From Bryobacterales bacterium (lineage in GTDB: Bacteria; Acidobacteriota; Terriglobia; Bryobacterales; UBA6623), in NCBI GenBank assembly GCA_022823865.1, contig JAJEHF010000011.1, positions 25,645-89,644 on the forward strand: 64,000 nt of DNA. The letters run 5' to 3'. Within the stretch, counting starts at the first letter, position 1; each line of letters opens with the position of its first letter. Made by a program: the position numbers and the translations under genes. The notes under the pieces were generated by a model. The model was not told the DNA's origin, ran no database searches, and was given only the letters and a program-made list of their open reading frames with translations. Positions 17,154-25,479 of this stretch are shown here, piece after piece.

Positions 17154-19079
17154 ATGATCCGGCTTGCGGGAGCCCGTATGCGATACGGCGAACGGATCCT
17201 GTTCGACGAACTGGACTGGTTGGTCGCGCCGGGCGATCGGATCGGTGTCGTGGGCGGCAACGGCAGCGGCAAGTCGACCTTGCTGAAGATCATTCACGGC
17301 AGCGAGCAGCTCGATCGCGGCGAGATCGAGCGACAGAAGAGCATCCAGGTCGGATACCTTCCCCAAGAGGGGCTGACGTTCTCGGGCCGCACGGTTTTCG
17401 GAGAGTGCCTGAGCGTCTTCGACGAGGCGATCTCGTTGGAGGCCGAGATGGAGGAGCTGACCCGCAAGATGGGCGAAGTGGATCCGTCGACGCTGGAATT
17501 CCAGGCGGTGATGGACCGCTACGAGTGGTGCACCGACCGCTATCAAGCCCTCGACGGGTACACCAAGGAAGCCCAGGTCGGCACCGTGCTCGGGGGCCTT
17601 GCCTTCGCCCGCGGCGACTGGGACCGTCCCTGCGAGGAGTTTTCCGGCGGCTGGCAGATGCGCGTCGCGCTGGCCAAGCTTCTGCTCTTGAAGCCCAACG
17701 TGCTGTTGCTCGACGAGCCCACCAACCACCTCGACCTGGAGGCGCGTAACTGGCTCGAGGACTACCTGTCGAACTATCCCCACGCCTTCCTGCTGATCTC
17801 GCACGACCGCTTTTTCTTGGACGCCACGGTGCGCAAGGTCGTCCACCTCTGGAATCGCAAGGCCCACTTCTATACCGGCAACTACACGAAGTTCGAGAAG
17901 CTGCGCGACGAGCGCATCGCTCAAGTCCGGGCCGCCTACCGCAACCAGCGGGTCCGGATCGAGCAGGTCGAGGCCTTCATCAACCGCTTCCGCTACCAGG
18001 CGACCAAGGCCAAGCAGGTGCAGAGCCGCGTCAAGGAGCTCGAGAAGCTGGAACGCATCGAGGTCCCGCCGGAGGAGAAGACGATCCACTTTCGCTTTCC
18101 CCAGCCGCAGCCCTCCGGCCGGGTCGTGGTGGAATTGGACCGGGTGGCCAAGAGCTACGTCGACACGCATGTCTTTGACGATGTCTCGCTGCGGATCGAG
18201 CGCGGGGACCGCATCGCGCTGGTCGGAGCCAACGGGGCGGGGAAATCCACCCTGATCCGCATCCTGGCAGGCACCGAACCCCTCACGGCCGGCACGCGGA
18301 AGGAAGGCTATCGCGTCGGGATCGACTACTTCGCGCAAGACCAGTACAAGGAGCTCGATCCCGAAGCCGTCCTGCTCAACGACCTCGTGGCCCACGCGCC
18401 GCTGATGGGCGAATCGGAAATGCGCGGGCTTCTCGGCTGCTTCCTGTTCAGCGGCGACGACGCTTTCAAGCGGATCGGCGTGCTCTCGGGCGGCGAGCGC
18501 AATCGCTACGCCTTGGCGCGCCTGCTGTTGCGGCCGAGCAACCTGCTGCTGTTGGACGAGCCGACCAATCACCTGGACTTGCGCGCCAAGGAGGTGTTGC
18601 TGCCGGCGCTGCTGGAGTTCGAGGGCACCATGGTGTTTGTCTCGCACGACCGCTACTTCATCGACCGGCTGGCCAACAAGGTGATCCACATCGAGGACGG
18701 AGACGTCGAGGTATACCCAGGGGGCTACGAAGACTTCCTCTGGTCGCGCCAGCGGCGCGCCGAGGACGAGTCCGAGCGACCGGCGCCAGCCTCGCAGAGC
18801 GAGCCGCCGCCGCGAGCCGCCCGGCAGGTCGCCGGGAAGCGGCGCATGAATCCTTACCGGGCGGAGAAGATCCGGGTGCGGATCAGCGCGATCGAGGACG
18901 AGCTGGAGGGCTTGGAAGAGGCCTGCGACAAGCTACAGGCGGAGCTGGCCACGGCCGGTTCCGACGACATCCTGCGACAGCGCGTCCTCCATGAGCTGGA
19001 GGCCAGCCAGCAACAGATGCAGCGCCATGAAGACGAGTGGACCGAGCTTTCCGAGCAACTTGTGGCCGAAGCGGGCTAG
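17154..19079 (+). CDS. ABC-F family ATPase (Uup/EttA-type translation factor)
   Basis: 641 residues with two complete ABC domains and no membrane segment, hence an ABC-F protein acting on the ribosome. Domain 1: Walker A GGNGSGKST (about 37-45), signature FSGGWQMR, Walker B LLLLDEPTNHLDLEA. Then the interdomain linker, a charged helical hairpin (about 255-310, AYRNQRVRIEQVEAFINRF quoted in part). Domain 2: Walker A GANGAGKST, signature LSGGERNRY, Walker B LLLLDEPTNHLDL. The C-terminal ~90 residues form a basic/Pro-rich linker plus a predicted coiled coil (EDELEGLEEACDKLQAEL region), as in Uup. Both catalytic Glu residues are present. Role: relief of stalled ribosomes or rRNA quality control; antibiotic resistance is possible but unsupported here. 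Confidence 0.92.
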   Translation: MIRLAGARMRYGERILFDELDWLVAPGDRIGVVGGNGSGKSTLLKIIHGSEQLDRGEIERQKSIQVGYLPQEGLTFSGRTVFGECLSVFDEAISLEAEMEELTRKMGEVDPSTLEFQAVMDRYEWCTDRYQALDGYTKEAQVGTVLGGLAFARGDWDRPCEEFSGGWQMRVALAKLLLLKPNVLLLDEPTNHLDLEARNWLEDYLSNYPHAFLLISHDRFFLDATVRKVVHLWNRKAHFYTGNYTKFEKLRDERIAQVRAAYRNQRVRIEQVEAFINRFRYQATKAKQVQSRVKELEKLERIEVPPEEKTIHFRFPQPQPSGRVVVELDRVAKSYVDTHVFDDVSLRIERGDRIALVGANGAGKSTLIRILAGTEPLTAGTRKEGYRVGIDYFAQDQYKELDPEAVLLNDLVAHAPLMGESEMRGLLGCFLFSGDDAFKRIGVLSGGERNRYALARLLLRPSNLLLLDEPTNHLDLRAKEVLLPALLEFEGTMVFVSHDRYFIDRLANKVIHIEDGDVEVYPGGYEDFLWSRQRRAEDESERPAPASQSEPPPRAARQVAGKRRMNPYRAEKIRVRISAIEDELEGLEEACDKLQAELATAGSDDILRQRVLHELEASQQQMQRHEDEWTELSEQLVAEAG

Positions 19080-19097
19080 GTGCGCTGCCGGATGAGC

Positions 19098-19103
19098 TAA
19101 GAT
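19098..19103 (+). promoter_or_regulatory. Candidate -10 box (GC-TAAGAT) for a leaderless mRNA
   Basis: TAAGAT, preceded by GC, ends exactly 6 nt before GTG 19110 with no ribosome-binding site between them. This is the expected geometry for a transcript starting at the start codon. Confidence 0.45.
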
Positions 19104-19109
19104 TGGGCC

Positions 19110-19787
19110 GTGCTTGGCGTGCTGATGCGCATCGCGGCAGCTGCGGTGCTGCTGGCCTGCGGCCTGTCCGCGGCGAAGCTGCCGGAATGGTACACGCGTG
19201 AGCTCCCCGACGCGGAGTTCGAGGCCCGCTTGGTCCAGGACGCTGCGGAGATCGAGCGCGTCACGGGCGATAGCTTCGATGGAGAGGTGATTCTGATCGA
19301 AGTCCGCGTGCGGCCCCTGTATGGCTCGAAGATTTCCCTGCGGCGCGCCGATTTTCTGATGCGCGCGCGCAACAACAACGAAACGTCCCCGGCACAGACC
19401 CCCGATCGCATCGCCGGCAGCGCCGTGCTGGACCTGAGCGCCAAGACGAGGGAGTCCGCCCCGGATCTGTTCGCCAACGAAGCCGGCCCGATCTGGGGCG
19501 GGGTGCCCGGCACGGGGTCGCGGCCCCGGCGCTTGGGGGGCCCGGCAGACCAGATCGGCGGCGGCAGGTCGTCCGAGGAAATGATCACGGCCACGCAGCG
19601 GGCCGCGGCGGAGAGTTCCGGGGCCGCGCGCCTGCAGTCGCTCGAGCTGCCGCTTGAGTTCGAGGACGAGCCCGGCGCCGGCTACCTTTATTTCGAGATG
19701 CCCGCCAAGATCAAGCGTAAGCACCTGGAATTGAGTTACGATGGAATCTTGGGGGAGTTCCTCATCGAATTCAAGAAGCCTGAGTGA
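19110..19787 (+). CDS. Exported protein of unknown function
   Basis: A 225-residue protein with an N-terminal hydrophobic signal (about 6-20, RIAAAAVLLACGLSA) ending near AAK. The remainder is soluble and mixed alpha/beta, with a Gly/Pro/Arg-rich disordered middle (about 125-155) and two conserved-looking blocks: FDGEVILIEVRVRPLYGSKISLR quoted only in part near residues 50-75, and LPLEFEDEPGAGYLYFEMP near 175-195. The GTG at 19110 is preferred because a TAAGAT box ends 6 nt upstream; ATG 19125 is the alternative. I recognise no family. It lies just before bamA, so an envelope role is possible. Confidence 0.7.
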   Translation: MLGVLMRIAAAAVLLACGLSAAKLPEWYTRELPDAEFEARLVQDAAEIERVTGDSFDGEVILIEVRVRPLYGSKISLRRADFLMRARNNNETSPAQTPDRIAGSAVLDLSAKTRESAPDLFANEAGPIWGGVPGTGSRPRRLGGPADQIGGGRSSEEMITATQRAAAESSGAARLQSLELPLEFEDEPGAGYLYFEMPAKIKRKHLELSYDGILGEFLIEFKKPE

Positions 19788-19984
19788 ATTCTCGAACTCT
19801 CTGAAGCGCCGCGACTGTCTGTTCTGTCAGGCGAGGCATGGGGCTGGCCGGTCTGGCTGCCCATTTCCAACCTGTAGCTCGAAGCACTAGTGCTGAAACA
19901 GCCACATGGGAGCATGCGTACTTCGTTCCTGAGACCGGTAGCCAGCCTAGCGCGCCGCCGTGGATTCGCCGCCTACACCTGTCT

Positions 19985-22957
19985 ATGCGCCCAATCGGTC
20001 TGACACTGCTTGCCGCATTGCTTGCCCTGCCCCTGGCGGCCCCGTTGGCGGCCCAGGGCGAAGGCTCCGCCGAGCGCCCGGAGCCGGCGGAAGCGGGCGA
20101 ATTCCGCCCTCGCGCGCCTGCGGCGCCGTACCTGCTGGCACAGGCCGCCCAGCAGGCGCCCTCGCCGTTCGAGGACATCCCTCTGGAACAGCCGGACGCT
20201 CCCTCGCCGTTCCAGGACGTGGAGGATGCGCCGCAAGAGGAGCGGAGGCCCGACGAGGACATCGTCGAGGCAGTCGAGTTCCGCGGCACGCGCCGCATCC
20301 CCCGCGACAACCTGGCCGCTCGGATCTTCACCAAGCGCGGCGACCTCTTCGATTCCCAGACCTTGCGGCGCGACTTCATGGTGCTGTGGAACACCGGCTA
20401 CTTCGACGACCTGCGGCTGGAGATCGATGACGGCGAGCAGGGCAAGATCGTGCGCTTCGTCGTCACTGAGCGGCGCGTCGTCCGCACGATTCGCTACGAG
20501 GGCAACAAGTCGGCCACCCTGTCCGACATCCTCGAGCGCTTCAAGGAGCGCAACGTTGGCCTGACCGTCGAGTCGCGTTACGACCCCACGACGGTCAACC
20601 GCGCCACGTTCGTGCTGCGCGAGCTTCTCGGCGAGCGCGGCCGCCAGTACGCGGAGATCAACCCGGAGGTGCGCCAGATCCCGCCCGCCTCGGTGGAAAT
20701 CGTCTTCAACATCGACGAAGGCCCGAAGGTCAAGGTCGGGGACGTGACCTTCGACGGCCTCGACGTGATGAGCGCCAAGAACGCCCGGCGCGCCATGAAG
20801 AACACCAAGCCGCTGGGCATCCCGCGCAGCTTCGTGCTGGAGAACCTGTTCAAGCGCACGTTCGACATCCGCAAGCTGGAGGAGGACAAGGAGCGCCTGC
20901 GCAACGCTTACCAGAAGCGCGGCTACTTCAAGGCGAACGTCCTCAGGCACGACCTCGACATCCAGGACGCGCCGGCGCGCGGGACGTTCCTGTTGCCGTG
21001 GTCCATGATCTTCAGCAAGCCCAAGAAGGTCGCCGACATCGACCTGCTGGTGGAAGAGGGCCCGCGCTACGCGCGCGGCAAGCTCAGCTTCACCGACGTG
21101 GAGCTCTTCCGCGTGCCGGACCAGGTGCTGGGGCCGGTCTTCGCGATGCAGGAGGGAGCCATCTTCGACATCGAGAAGCTGCGCAAGGGCATGGAGAACC
21201 TCAAGAAGCTCTACGGGGAGTTCGGCTACATCGACTTCGTGGCCGAGCCGAGCTTCGAGTTCCGCGAGGACGAGGACCCGCCGCTGATCGATCTCAACCT
21301 GGCCGTGGACGAAGGCAAGCAGTTCTTCGTGCGCCGCATCGAGTTCGAGGGCAACAACACCACCCGCGACAAGGTCATCCGGCGCGAGCTGCTCATCGAC
21401 GAGGGCGACATGTTCAACACGCGCCTGTGGGACGTGAGCATGCTGCGGCTGAACCAGCTCGGCTACTTCGACCCGATCAAGACCGAGGGGCCCGAGACCG
21501 ACACGGTCGTCACGCGCAACACCCGCGACGGATCGGTCGATTTGACGCTCAAGGTCAAGGAGCGGGGCCGCAACATGATCAACCTCAACGGCGGCGTGTC
21601 GGGCTTCGCGGGCAGCTTCATCGGTTTCGGCTACTCGACCAACAACTTCCTCGGCTTGGGCGAGACGCTCTCCTTCGACGCGCAGCTGGGCAGCCGCGAG
21701 CGGGTCTTGCAGTTCGGCTACACCGAGCCCTACCTCTTCGACAAGCCGATCCAAGCGGGATTCACCGTCTTTTCGAGCCGCTTCAGCTTCAACCAGGCCC
21801 GCGAGGCCTCCATCTTCGCCGGCGCCAACCTGATCCCGCTCTTTGACCAGCTCGGCAAGGAGAACATCCTCGACTACCGGCAGAATTCGGCAGGCTTCAC
21901 TACCTTCCTCAGCTACCCGCTGCGCCGCAGCTTCGCCCGGCTCAGCCTGACGTACAGTTTCCGACGCTCGAACGTGGTGACCTTTTCGCAGTCGGCCTCG
22001 AACCTGTTCACCTACCTCAATTTCGAGGGCGTGTCCGGCCCGAACTCGCTCGAGGGCATCACCACCAGCCAGATCACGCCGGGCTATTTCTACAACACCG
22101 TCGACCATCCCATCACGCCGTCCAAGGGCAAGAGCCTGTACGCCAGCGTCGCGATCGCGGGCTTCGGCGGCAACGCCCGCTTCATCCAGCCGACGGTGGA
22201 AGCGAAGTACTTCCGGCCTCACGGCGGCCGCCGCACCATCGCGATGCGCGGGCTGATCTCTTTCCTCAGCGGCTACGGAGGGCGCGTCCCGCCGCCGTTC
22301 AACCGCTCGTTTATGGGGGGCGAGAACGACGTGCGGGGCTTCCAGATCTGGTCGATCAGCCCGATGGTCTGGATCCCGGACTTCACCGCCGTGCCGGTGT
22401 ACAACGACAATGGCGTGGCGCGCACGCAGGTGCAGATCGTCAACGGCGTGGAGGAACGCGTCCCGCTGAGCACCGAGGTGCCGGTCTACCGCCTGAACTT
22501 CCCCGGCGGCGACACGCGCTTCGTCTACAACCTCGAGTACCGCATCAAGTTGTTCGGCCCAGTAGTGCTGGCCCCGTTCTGGGACATCGGCTTCAACAAG
22601 ATCCTGCGCAAGGACCAAGTGCGGCTCAACTCCGGGCGCGCCTTGGAACTGAACAAGCAGTTCCCCCAAGCTGGCTTCCAAGAGCAGATCGGGATCATCG
22701 GCCCGACCCAGAAGATGCGCAGCTCGACCGGCATCGAGTTGCAGGTCATGATGCCCGTCGTGAACGCCCCGTTCCGCTTCTATTGGGCCTACAATCCGAT
22801 GCGGGTGCAGGAGTACCTCAAGCCGCCGATCGTCGCGGACCGCTCGCTGTTCCCGAACTACCAGTCGTTCATCGAGGCGGTGCGGCCGGTCGGGACGTGG
22901 CTGCCCTTCTTCGAGCGGCGCTCGATGTTCCGGTTCACCATCAGCCGAACCTTCTGA
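19985..22957 (+). CDS. bamA: Outer-membrane protein assembly factor BamA (Omp85)
   Basis: 990 residues. Signal peptide (MRPIGLTLLAALLALPLAAPLAAQ), then an unusual ~70-residue Pro/Glu/Gln-rich linker. Several POTRA domains follow (about 75-580; the first opens IVEAVEFRGTRRIPRDNLAARIFTK in part, the last contains FVRRIEFEGNNTTRDKVIRRE in part), and then the 16-strand surface-antigen barrel (from about 600). The barrel carries the VRGF-type lid-lock motif (ENDVRGFQIW, around 800) and ends in FTISRTF, with the C-terminal Phe needed for barrel recognition. It inserts beta-barrel proteins in the outer membrane. It is longer than the E. coli protein (810) because of the linker and long POTRA/barrel insertions. 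skp follows directly, the classical arrangement. Confidence 0.95.
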   Translation: MRPIGLTLLAALLALPLAAPLAAQGEGSAERPEPAEAGEFRPRAPAAPYLLAQAAQQAPSPFEDIPLEQPDAPSPFQDVEDAPQEERRPDEDIVEAVEFRGTRRIPRDNLAARIFTKRGDLFDSQTLRRDFMVLWNTGYFDDLRLEIDDGEQGKIVRFVVTERRVVRTIRYEGNKSATLSDILERFKERNVGLTVESRYDPTTVNRATFVLRELLGERGRQYAEINPEVRQIPPASVEIVFNIDEGPKVKVGDVTFDGLDVMSAKNARRAMKNTKPLGIPRSFVLENLFKRTFDIRKLEEDKERLRNAYQKRGYFKANVLRHDLDIQDAPARGTFLLPWSMIFSKPKKVADIDLLVEEGPRYARGKLSFTDVELFRVPDQVLGPVFAMQEGAIFDIEKLRKGMENLKKLYGEFGYIDFVAEPSFEFREDEDPPLIDLNLAVDEGKQFFVRRIEFEGNNTTRDKVIRRELLIDEGDMFNTRLWDVSMLRLNQLGYFDPIKTEGPETDTVVTRNTRDGSVDLTLKVKERGRNMINLNGGVSGFAGSFIGFGYSTNNFLGLGETLSFDAQLGSRERVLQFGYTEPYLFDKPIQAGFTVFSSRFSFNQAREASIFAGANLIPLFDQLGKENILDYRQNSAGFTTFLSYPLRRSFARLSLTYSFRRSNVVTFSQSASNLFTYLNFEGVSGPNSLEGITTSQITPGYFYNTVDHPITPSKGKSLYASVAIAGFGGNARFIQPTVEAKYFRPHGGRRTIAMRGLISFLSGYGGRVPPPFNRSFMGGENDVRGFQIWSISPMVWIPDFTAVPVYNDNGVARTQVQIVNGVEERVPLSTEVPVYRLNFPGGDTRFVYNLEYRIKLFGPVVLAPFWDIGFNKILRKDQVRLNSGRALELNKQFPQAGFQEQIGIIGPTQKMRSSTGIELQVMMPVVNAPFRFYWAYNPMRVQEYLKPPIVADRSLFPNYQSFIEAVRPVGTWLPFFERRSMFRFTISRTF

Positions 22958-23019
22958 CCGGGGCGGCCGGCGCGCTCGCGTCGGCTCAAGTCCTGGGCTG
23001 CCGAAATGCCGATTCGTGC

Positions 23020-23025
23020 TACGCT
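23020..23025 (+). promoter_or_regulatory. Candidate -10 box (GC-TACGCT) upstream of skp
   Basis: TACGCT, preceded by GC, lies 48 nt before the skp start in the bamA-skp gap. It matches the recurring GCTANNNT pattern of the window; a conventional leader with a ribosome-binding site follows. Confidence 0.35.
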
Positions 23026-23073
23026 GGAGATGAACCCGGCGGAACCGGAGCTGTCATAGGAGACACAGGAAAG

Positions 23074-23646
23074 ATGCTAAAGACGTGGCGGAAGTCCCCG
23101 AGCGGCCTGCGGGCCGCCGTGTGCCTGATCGGCGCTCTGGCCGTGCTCGCCGGCACGGCCGCTGCGCAGACGTCGATGGCGCTGTTGAACGTGCAGGAGG
23201 CCATCCAGAGGACCGCGGAGGGCCAGCAGCTCATCAAGCAGCTCGAGGCCAAGTACGAGCCCACGCGCCTGAGCCTTGAGTCGAAGAACGCCGATCTGGC
23301 CAGGAAGCGCGACCAGTTGCAGAAGGGCGCCAACACCATGAGCGACGAGGCCCGCCGCACGCTGGCAAGGGAGATCCAGAAGGCCGAGACCGATCTCCAG
23401 CGCGAGGCCGAGGATGCCCGCGGCGAGTTCGGCCAAGAGCAGAACCAGCTGTTCAACTCCGTCGGCCAGAAGATGATGGCGGTCATCGACAAGTACTCGA
23501 AGGAGAACGGCTACCAGATCGTGATGGACATCTCGAATCCGCAGGGTCCGATTCTGTACGCCGTCAACGAGGTCAACATCACGGCCGCGATCATCACCGC
23601 TTACGATGCGGCACATCCGGTCAGCGGCGCGGCACCCGCTGAGTAA
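23074..23646 (+). CDS. skp: Periplasmic chaperone Skp/OmpH
   Basis: 190 residues: signal peptide (about 1-34, ending A-A-A-Q), then a short beta segment (TSMALLNVQEAIQ), a long charged coiled-coil hairpin (about 50-140, rich in K/E/Q/R) and a closing beta-strand region (GYQIVMDISNPQGPILYA in part). This is the Skp jellyfish fold, which forms a trimer that holds unfolded outer-membrane proteins in the periplasm. Located 116 nt downstream of bamA, its usual partner, with its own GGAAAG ribosome-binding site. Confidence 0.92.
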   Translation: MLKTWRKSPSGLRAAVCLIGALAVLAGTAAAQTSMALLNVQEAIQRTAEGQQLIKQLEAKYEPTRLSLESKNADLARKRDQLQKGANTMSDEARRTLAREIQKAETDLQREAEDARGEFGQEQNQLFNSVGQKMMAVIDKYSKENGYQIVMDISNPQGPILYAVNEVNITAAIITAYDAAHPVSGAAPAE

Positions 23647-23685
23647 CGAAGCGCGCACACCACGCGGCAAGCTGGGAGAAGGCAC

Positions 23686-23711
23686 GACGCACCGCCTTGG
23701 CGGCGTGCGTC
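23686..23711. terminator. GC hairpin downstream of skp
   Basis: GACGCAC (23686-23692) pairs with GTGCGTC (23705-23711), continued by CGCC/GGCG with a 2-nt bulge. It lies 40 nt after the skp stop and immediately before the next gene. No T-run is present. Confidence 0.4.
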
Positions 23712-23724
23712 ACACCCGAGAATC

Positions 23725-24015
23725 ATGCGAGACCAAACTACTCGTCGGCCGGCGAGGTTCGGCAAGGGGCACCGTTCCAGGGCGGGTTCCAACGGCCGCG
23801 GCCAGAACGGGGCGCGCGGGCGCTCCGACAGCGGCCGCCGCAACGTGAACGGGAATAGGCTGTCCAAGAACGGCGGCAACCGCGGCGAAACGGCCGTGTG
23901 CATCAAGTGCGGGCACCCGGCTCCCGATGGCAAGCTCTGCGCCTTTCACCGGATCCTGCTAAACACGTTCCGCAAGGAAGTGCCCGACCAGGATCCGCGC
24001 CGCTTCCATTTCTAG
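23725..24015 (+). CDS. Small basic protein with a CCCH zinc motif, unknown function
   Basis: A 96-residue protein in two parts. The first ~50 residues are an Arg/Gly/Asn/Ser-rich basic tail (predicted disordered), like RGG-type RNA-binding tails. The second part has a C-x2-C-x9-C-x2-H zinc site (CIKCGHPAPDGKLCAFH) followed by a short helix and a conserved-looking acidic/basic end (PDQDPRRFHF). A GAG sequence sits near the start codon. The basic tail plus zinc knuckle suggests RNA or ribosome binding, but this is inference; I know of no named family. Confidence 0.65.
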   Translation: MRDQTTRRPARFGKGHRSRAGSNGRGQNGARGRSDSGRRNVNGNRLSKNGGNRGETAVCIKCGHPAPDGKLCAFHRILLNTFRKEVPDQDPRRFHF

Positions 24016-24123
24016 CGGCCCGCCACGGCGAGGTCCGGGATTCGCGCCGCGCCCCCCGGCTCTGGCCTGGCGAGCGGATCGCCAGCCTGCATGCTCTCCG
24101 ACCGGCTGCGAGAATGAGGGAAC

Positions 24124-24927
24124 ATGCTAGGCCGTAGGGGGATCGAGCGACTCGCGCTCTGGGTGTGCCTGCCGGCGCTCCTAGCGGTGTCGGCGGCGAC
24201 TTGGCGCCTGTGGCAACACGTGGGAACGCTCGACGACTCCTTGATGCAATCGAAGCAAGTCGAGCTCGAACTGCTGTCCGATGTCCGCAATGCCGTGGGG
24301 CGGGAGCAGCTGGCGGGCCGCGCGCTCGACCGCGCGCTGCAAGATCTCGAGAGCGCGCTGTCGGAAACCAGGCGGGTGCGCGCCGAGGCCGACGAGGCAC
24401 AGCAGGATTCCGAACGCAATGCCCGGATCGCCGAGCGTCTCAGGCGGCAGCGCATGGACGAGCTTGACCGCATGAGCGAGGCGTTGAGCCGCATCGCCGA
24501 GACCGATCGCACGCCGATGGGCATGGTCGTGCAACTGAGCGAGGACTCGTTCCTGTTCGATTTCGACAGCGTCGAGCTGCGGCCCAGAAACCGCGAGATT
24601 CTCAGCCGCATCGCCGGCGTGCTGCTGGCCTCGTACGGCTACAAGATCTACATCTACGGCCACACCGACGACCAAGGGGATGCCGCCTACAACCAGGCCC
24701 TGTCGGAGCGTCGCGCCGACTCGGTGCGGGCCTATTTGGTGGAGGCGGGCGTGCCGCCAGAGATTCTCGATTCGAAGGGCTTCGGCAAGGCGAGCCCGCG
24801 TGTGCGCGGAACGTCCAGGCAGGCGCGACAGAAGAACCGTCGGGTCGAGATCGGCATCGTCGACACGGTGGTGGAATACACCGGCGAAGTCCCGGCCGGG
24901 CCGCTCTCCGGCGGCGTGGAGGAGTGA
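24124..24927 (+). CDS. OmpA-family peptidoglycan-binding envelope protein
   Basis: 267 residues: an N-terminal uncleaved-looking membrane anchor (about 9-28), a long coiled coil (about 35-125) and a C-terminal OmpA/MotB domain (about 130-250). The OmpA domain shows LFDFDSVELRP (first strand), GYKIYIYGHTDDQGDAAYNQALSERRADSV quoted in part (the peptidoglycan-binding T-D-x-x-G and L-S-x-x-R-A core) and GFGKASP...NRRVEI. It is likely anchored in the inner membrane and non-covalently bound to the cell wall. It is followed 6 nt later by a YcxB-like membrane protein, probably in one operon. Confidence 0.9.
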   Translation: MLGRRGIERLALWVCLPALLAVSAATWRLWQHVGTLDDSLMQSKQVELELLSDVRNAVGREQLAGRALDRALQDLESALSETRRVRAEADEAQQDSERNARIAERLRRQRMDELDRMSEALSRIAETDRTPMGMVVQLSEDSFLFDFDSVELRPRNREILSRIAGVLLASYGYKIYIYGHTDDQGDAAYNQALSERRADSVRAYLVEAGVPPEILDSKGFGKASPRVRGTSRQARQKNRRVEIGIVDTVVEYTGEVPAGPLSGGVEE

Positions 24928-24933
24928 GCGGCC

Positions 24934-25479
24934 ATGGCCGTCCTAGCGACCTCCGCGCCAGAACACGAGCCGCTCAGCTTTGAGATTGCCGCCGAGGTCC
25001 GCTATGGCGACGCTCTGGCAGCTGCCCTGTCGCAATGCTGGCGCAGGGCGCCGACAGCCCTGACCGTCTATCTGGCGGGCCTTGTCGCGTTGATCGCGGC
25101 GGGATGCCTGTCCGGAGGCGCGCTTGCCTGGCTGGCCGTTGTCGGGGCAGTGCCCGGGGTTGCGGGCGTCGCGTTCGCAGCCGCGACGGCGCGGCTGGAC
25201 TTCAAGCGCGGCGGCGGCAGGCCGCTACGGATGCACTACCACGTCTGTGACAGCGGGGTCGAGATCCGGGCCGCGCGGCGGAGCGACTGGATCGCATGGG
25301 ACGACCTGTGGGCAGCGAGCGAGACACGGCGGAGTTTCCTGCTCTCGCCTTCGCCGGGCGAGCAGTACGTGATTCCCAAGCGGTGCTGTGACGCGGGCCG
25401 CGCCGAGGCCTTGCGGGAGCTGCTTGGTCGCGTCCTTGCCAGCCGCGCGGGCCGCCGCTCAGGCGACCTCCAAGCCTGA
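24934..25479 (+). CDS. YcxB-like membrane protein
   Basis: 181 residues. It opens with a short cytoplasmic beta segment (FEIAAEVRYGDALAAALSQ), then two adjacent membrane helices (about 45-85), followed by a C-terminal YcxB-like domain: MHYHVCDSGVEIRAARRSDWIAWDDLWAASETRRSFLL (partly quoted), with the conserved aromatic/Trp and VIPKR ending. Function of this family is unknown. Its last 21 bp overlap the convergent cinA gene. Confidence 0.75.
   Translation: MAVLATSAPEHEPLSFEIAAEVRYGDALAAALSQCWRRAPTALTVYLAGLVALIAAGCLSGGALAWLAVVGAVPGVAGVAFAAATARLDFKRGGGRPLRMHYHVCDSGVEIRAARRSDWIAWDDLWAASETRRSFLLSPSPGEQYVIPKRCCDAGRAEALRELLGRVLASRAGRRSGDLQA

Noticed and set aside
17151..18689. 512-codon minus-strand frame opposite the ABC-F gene
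   Set aside because: Antisense of a well-supported ABC-F gene; no motifs.
19973..22681. 902-codon open frame on the minus strand opposite bamA
   Set aside because: Antisense shadow of bamA; Glu/Val/Ala/Arg-biased composition without recognisable motifs.
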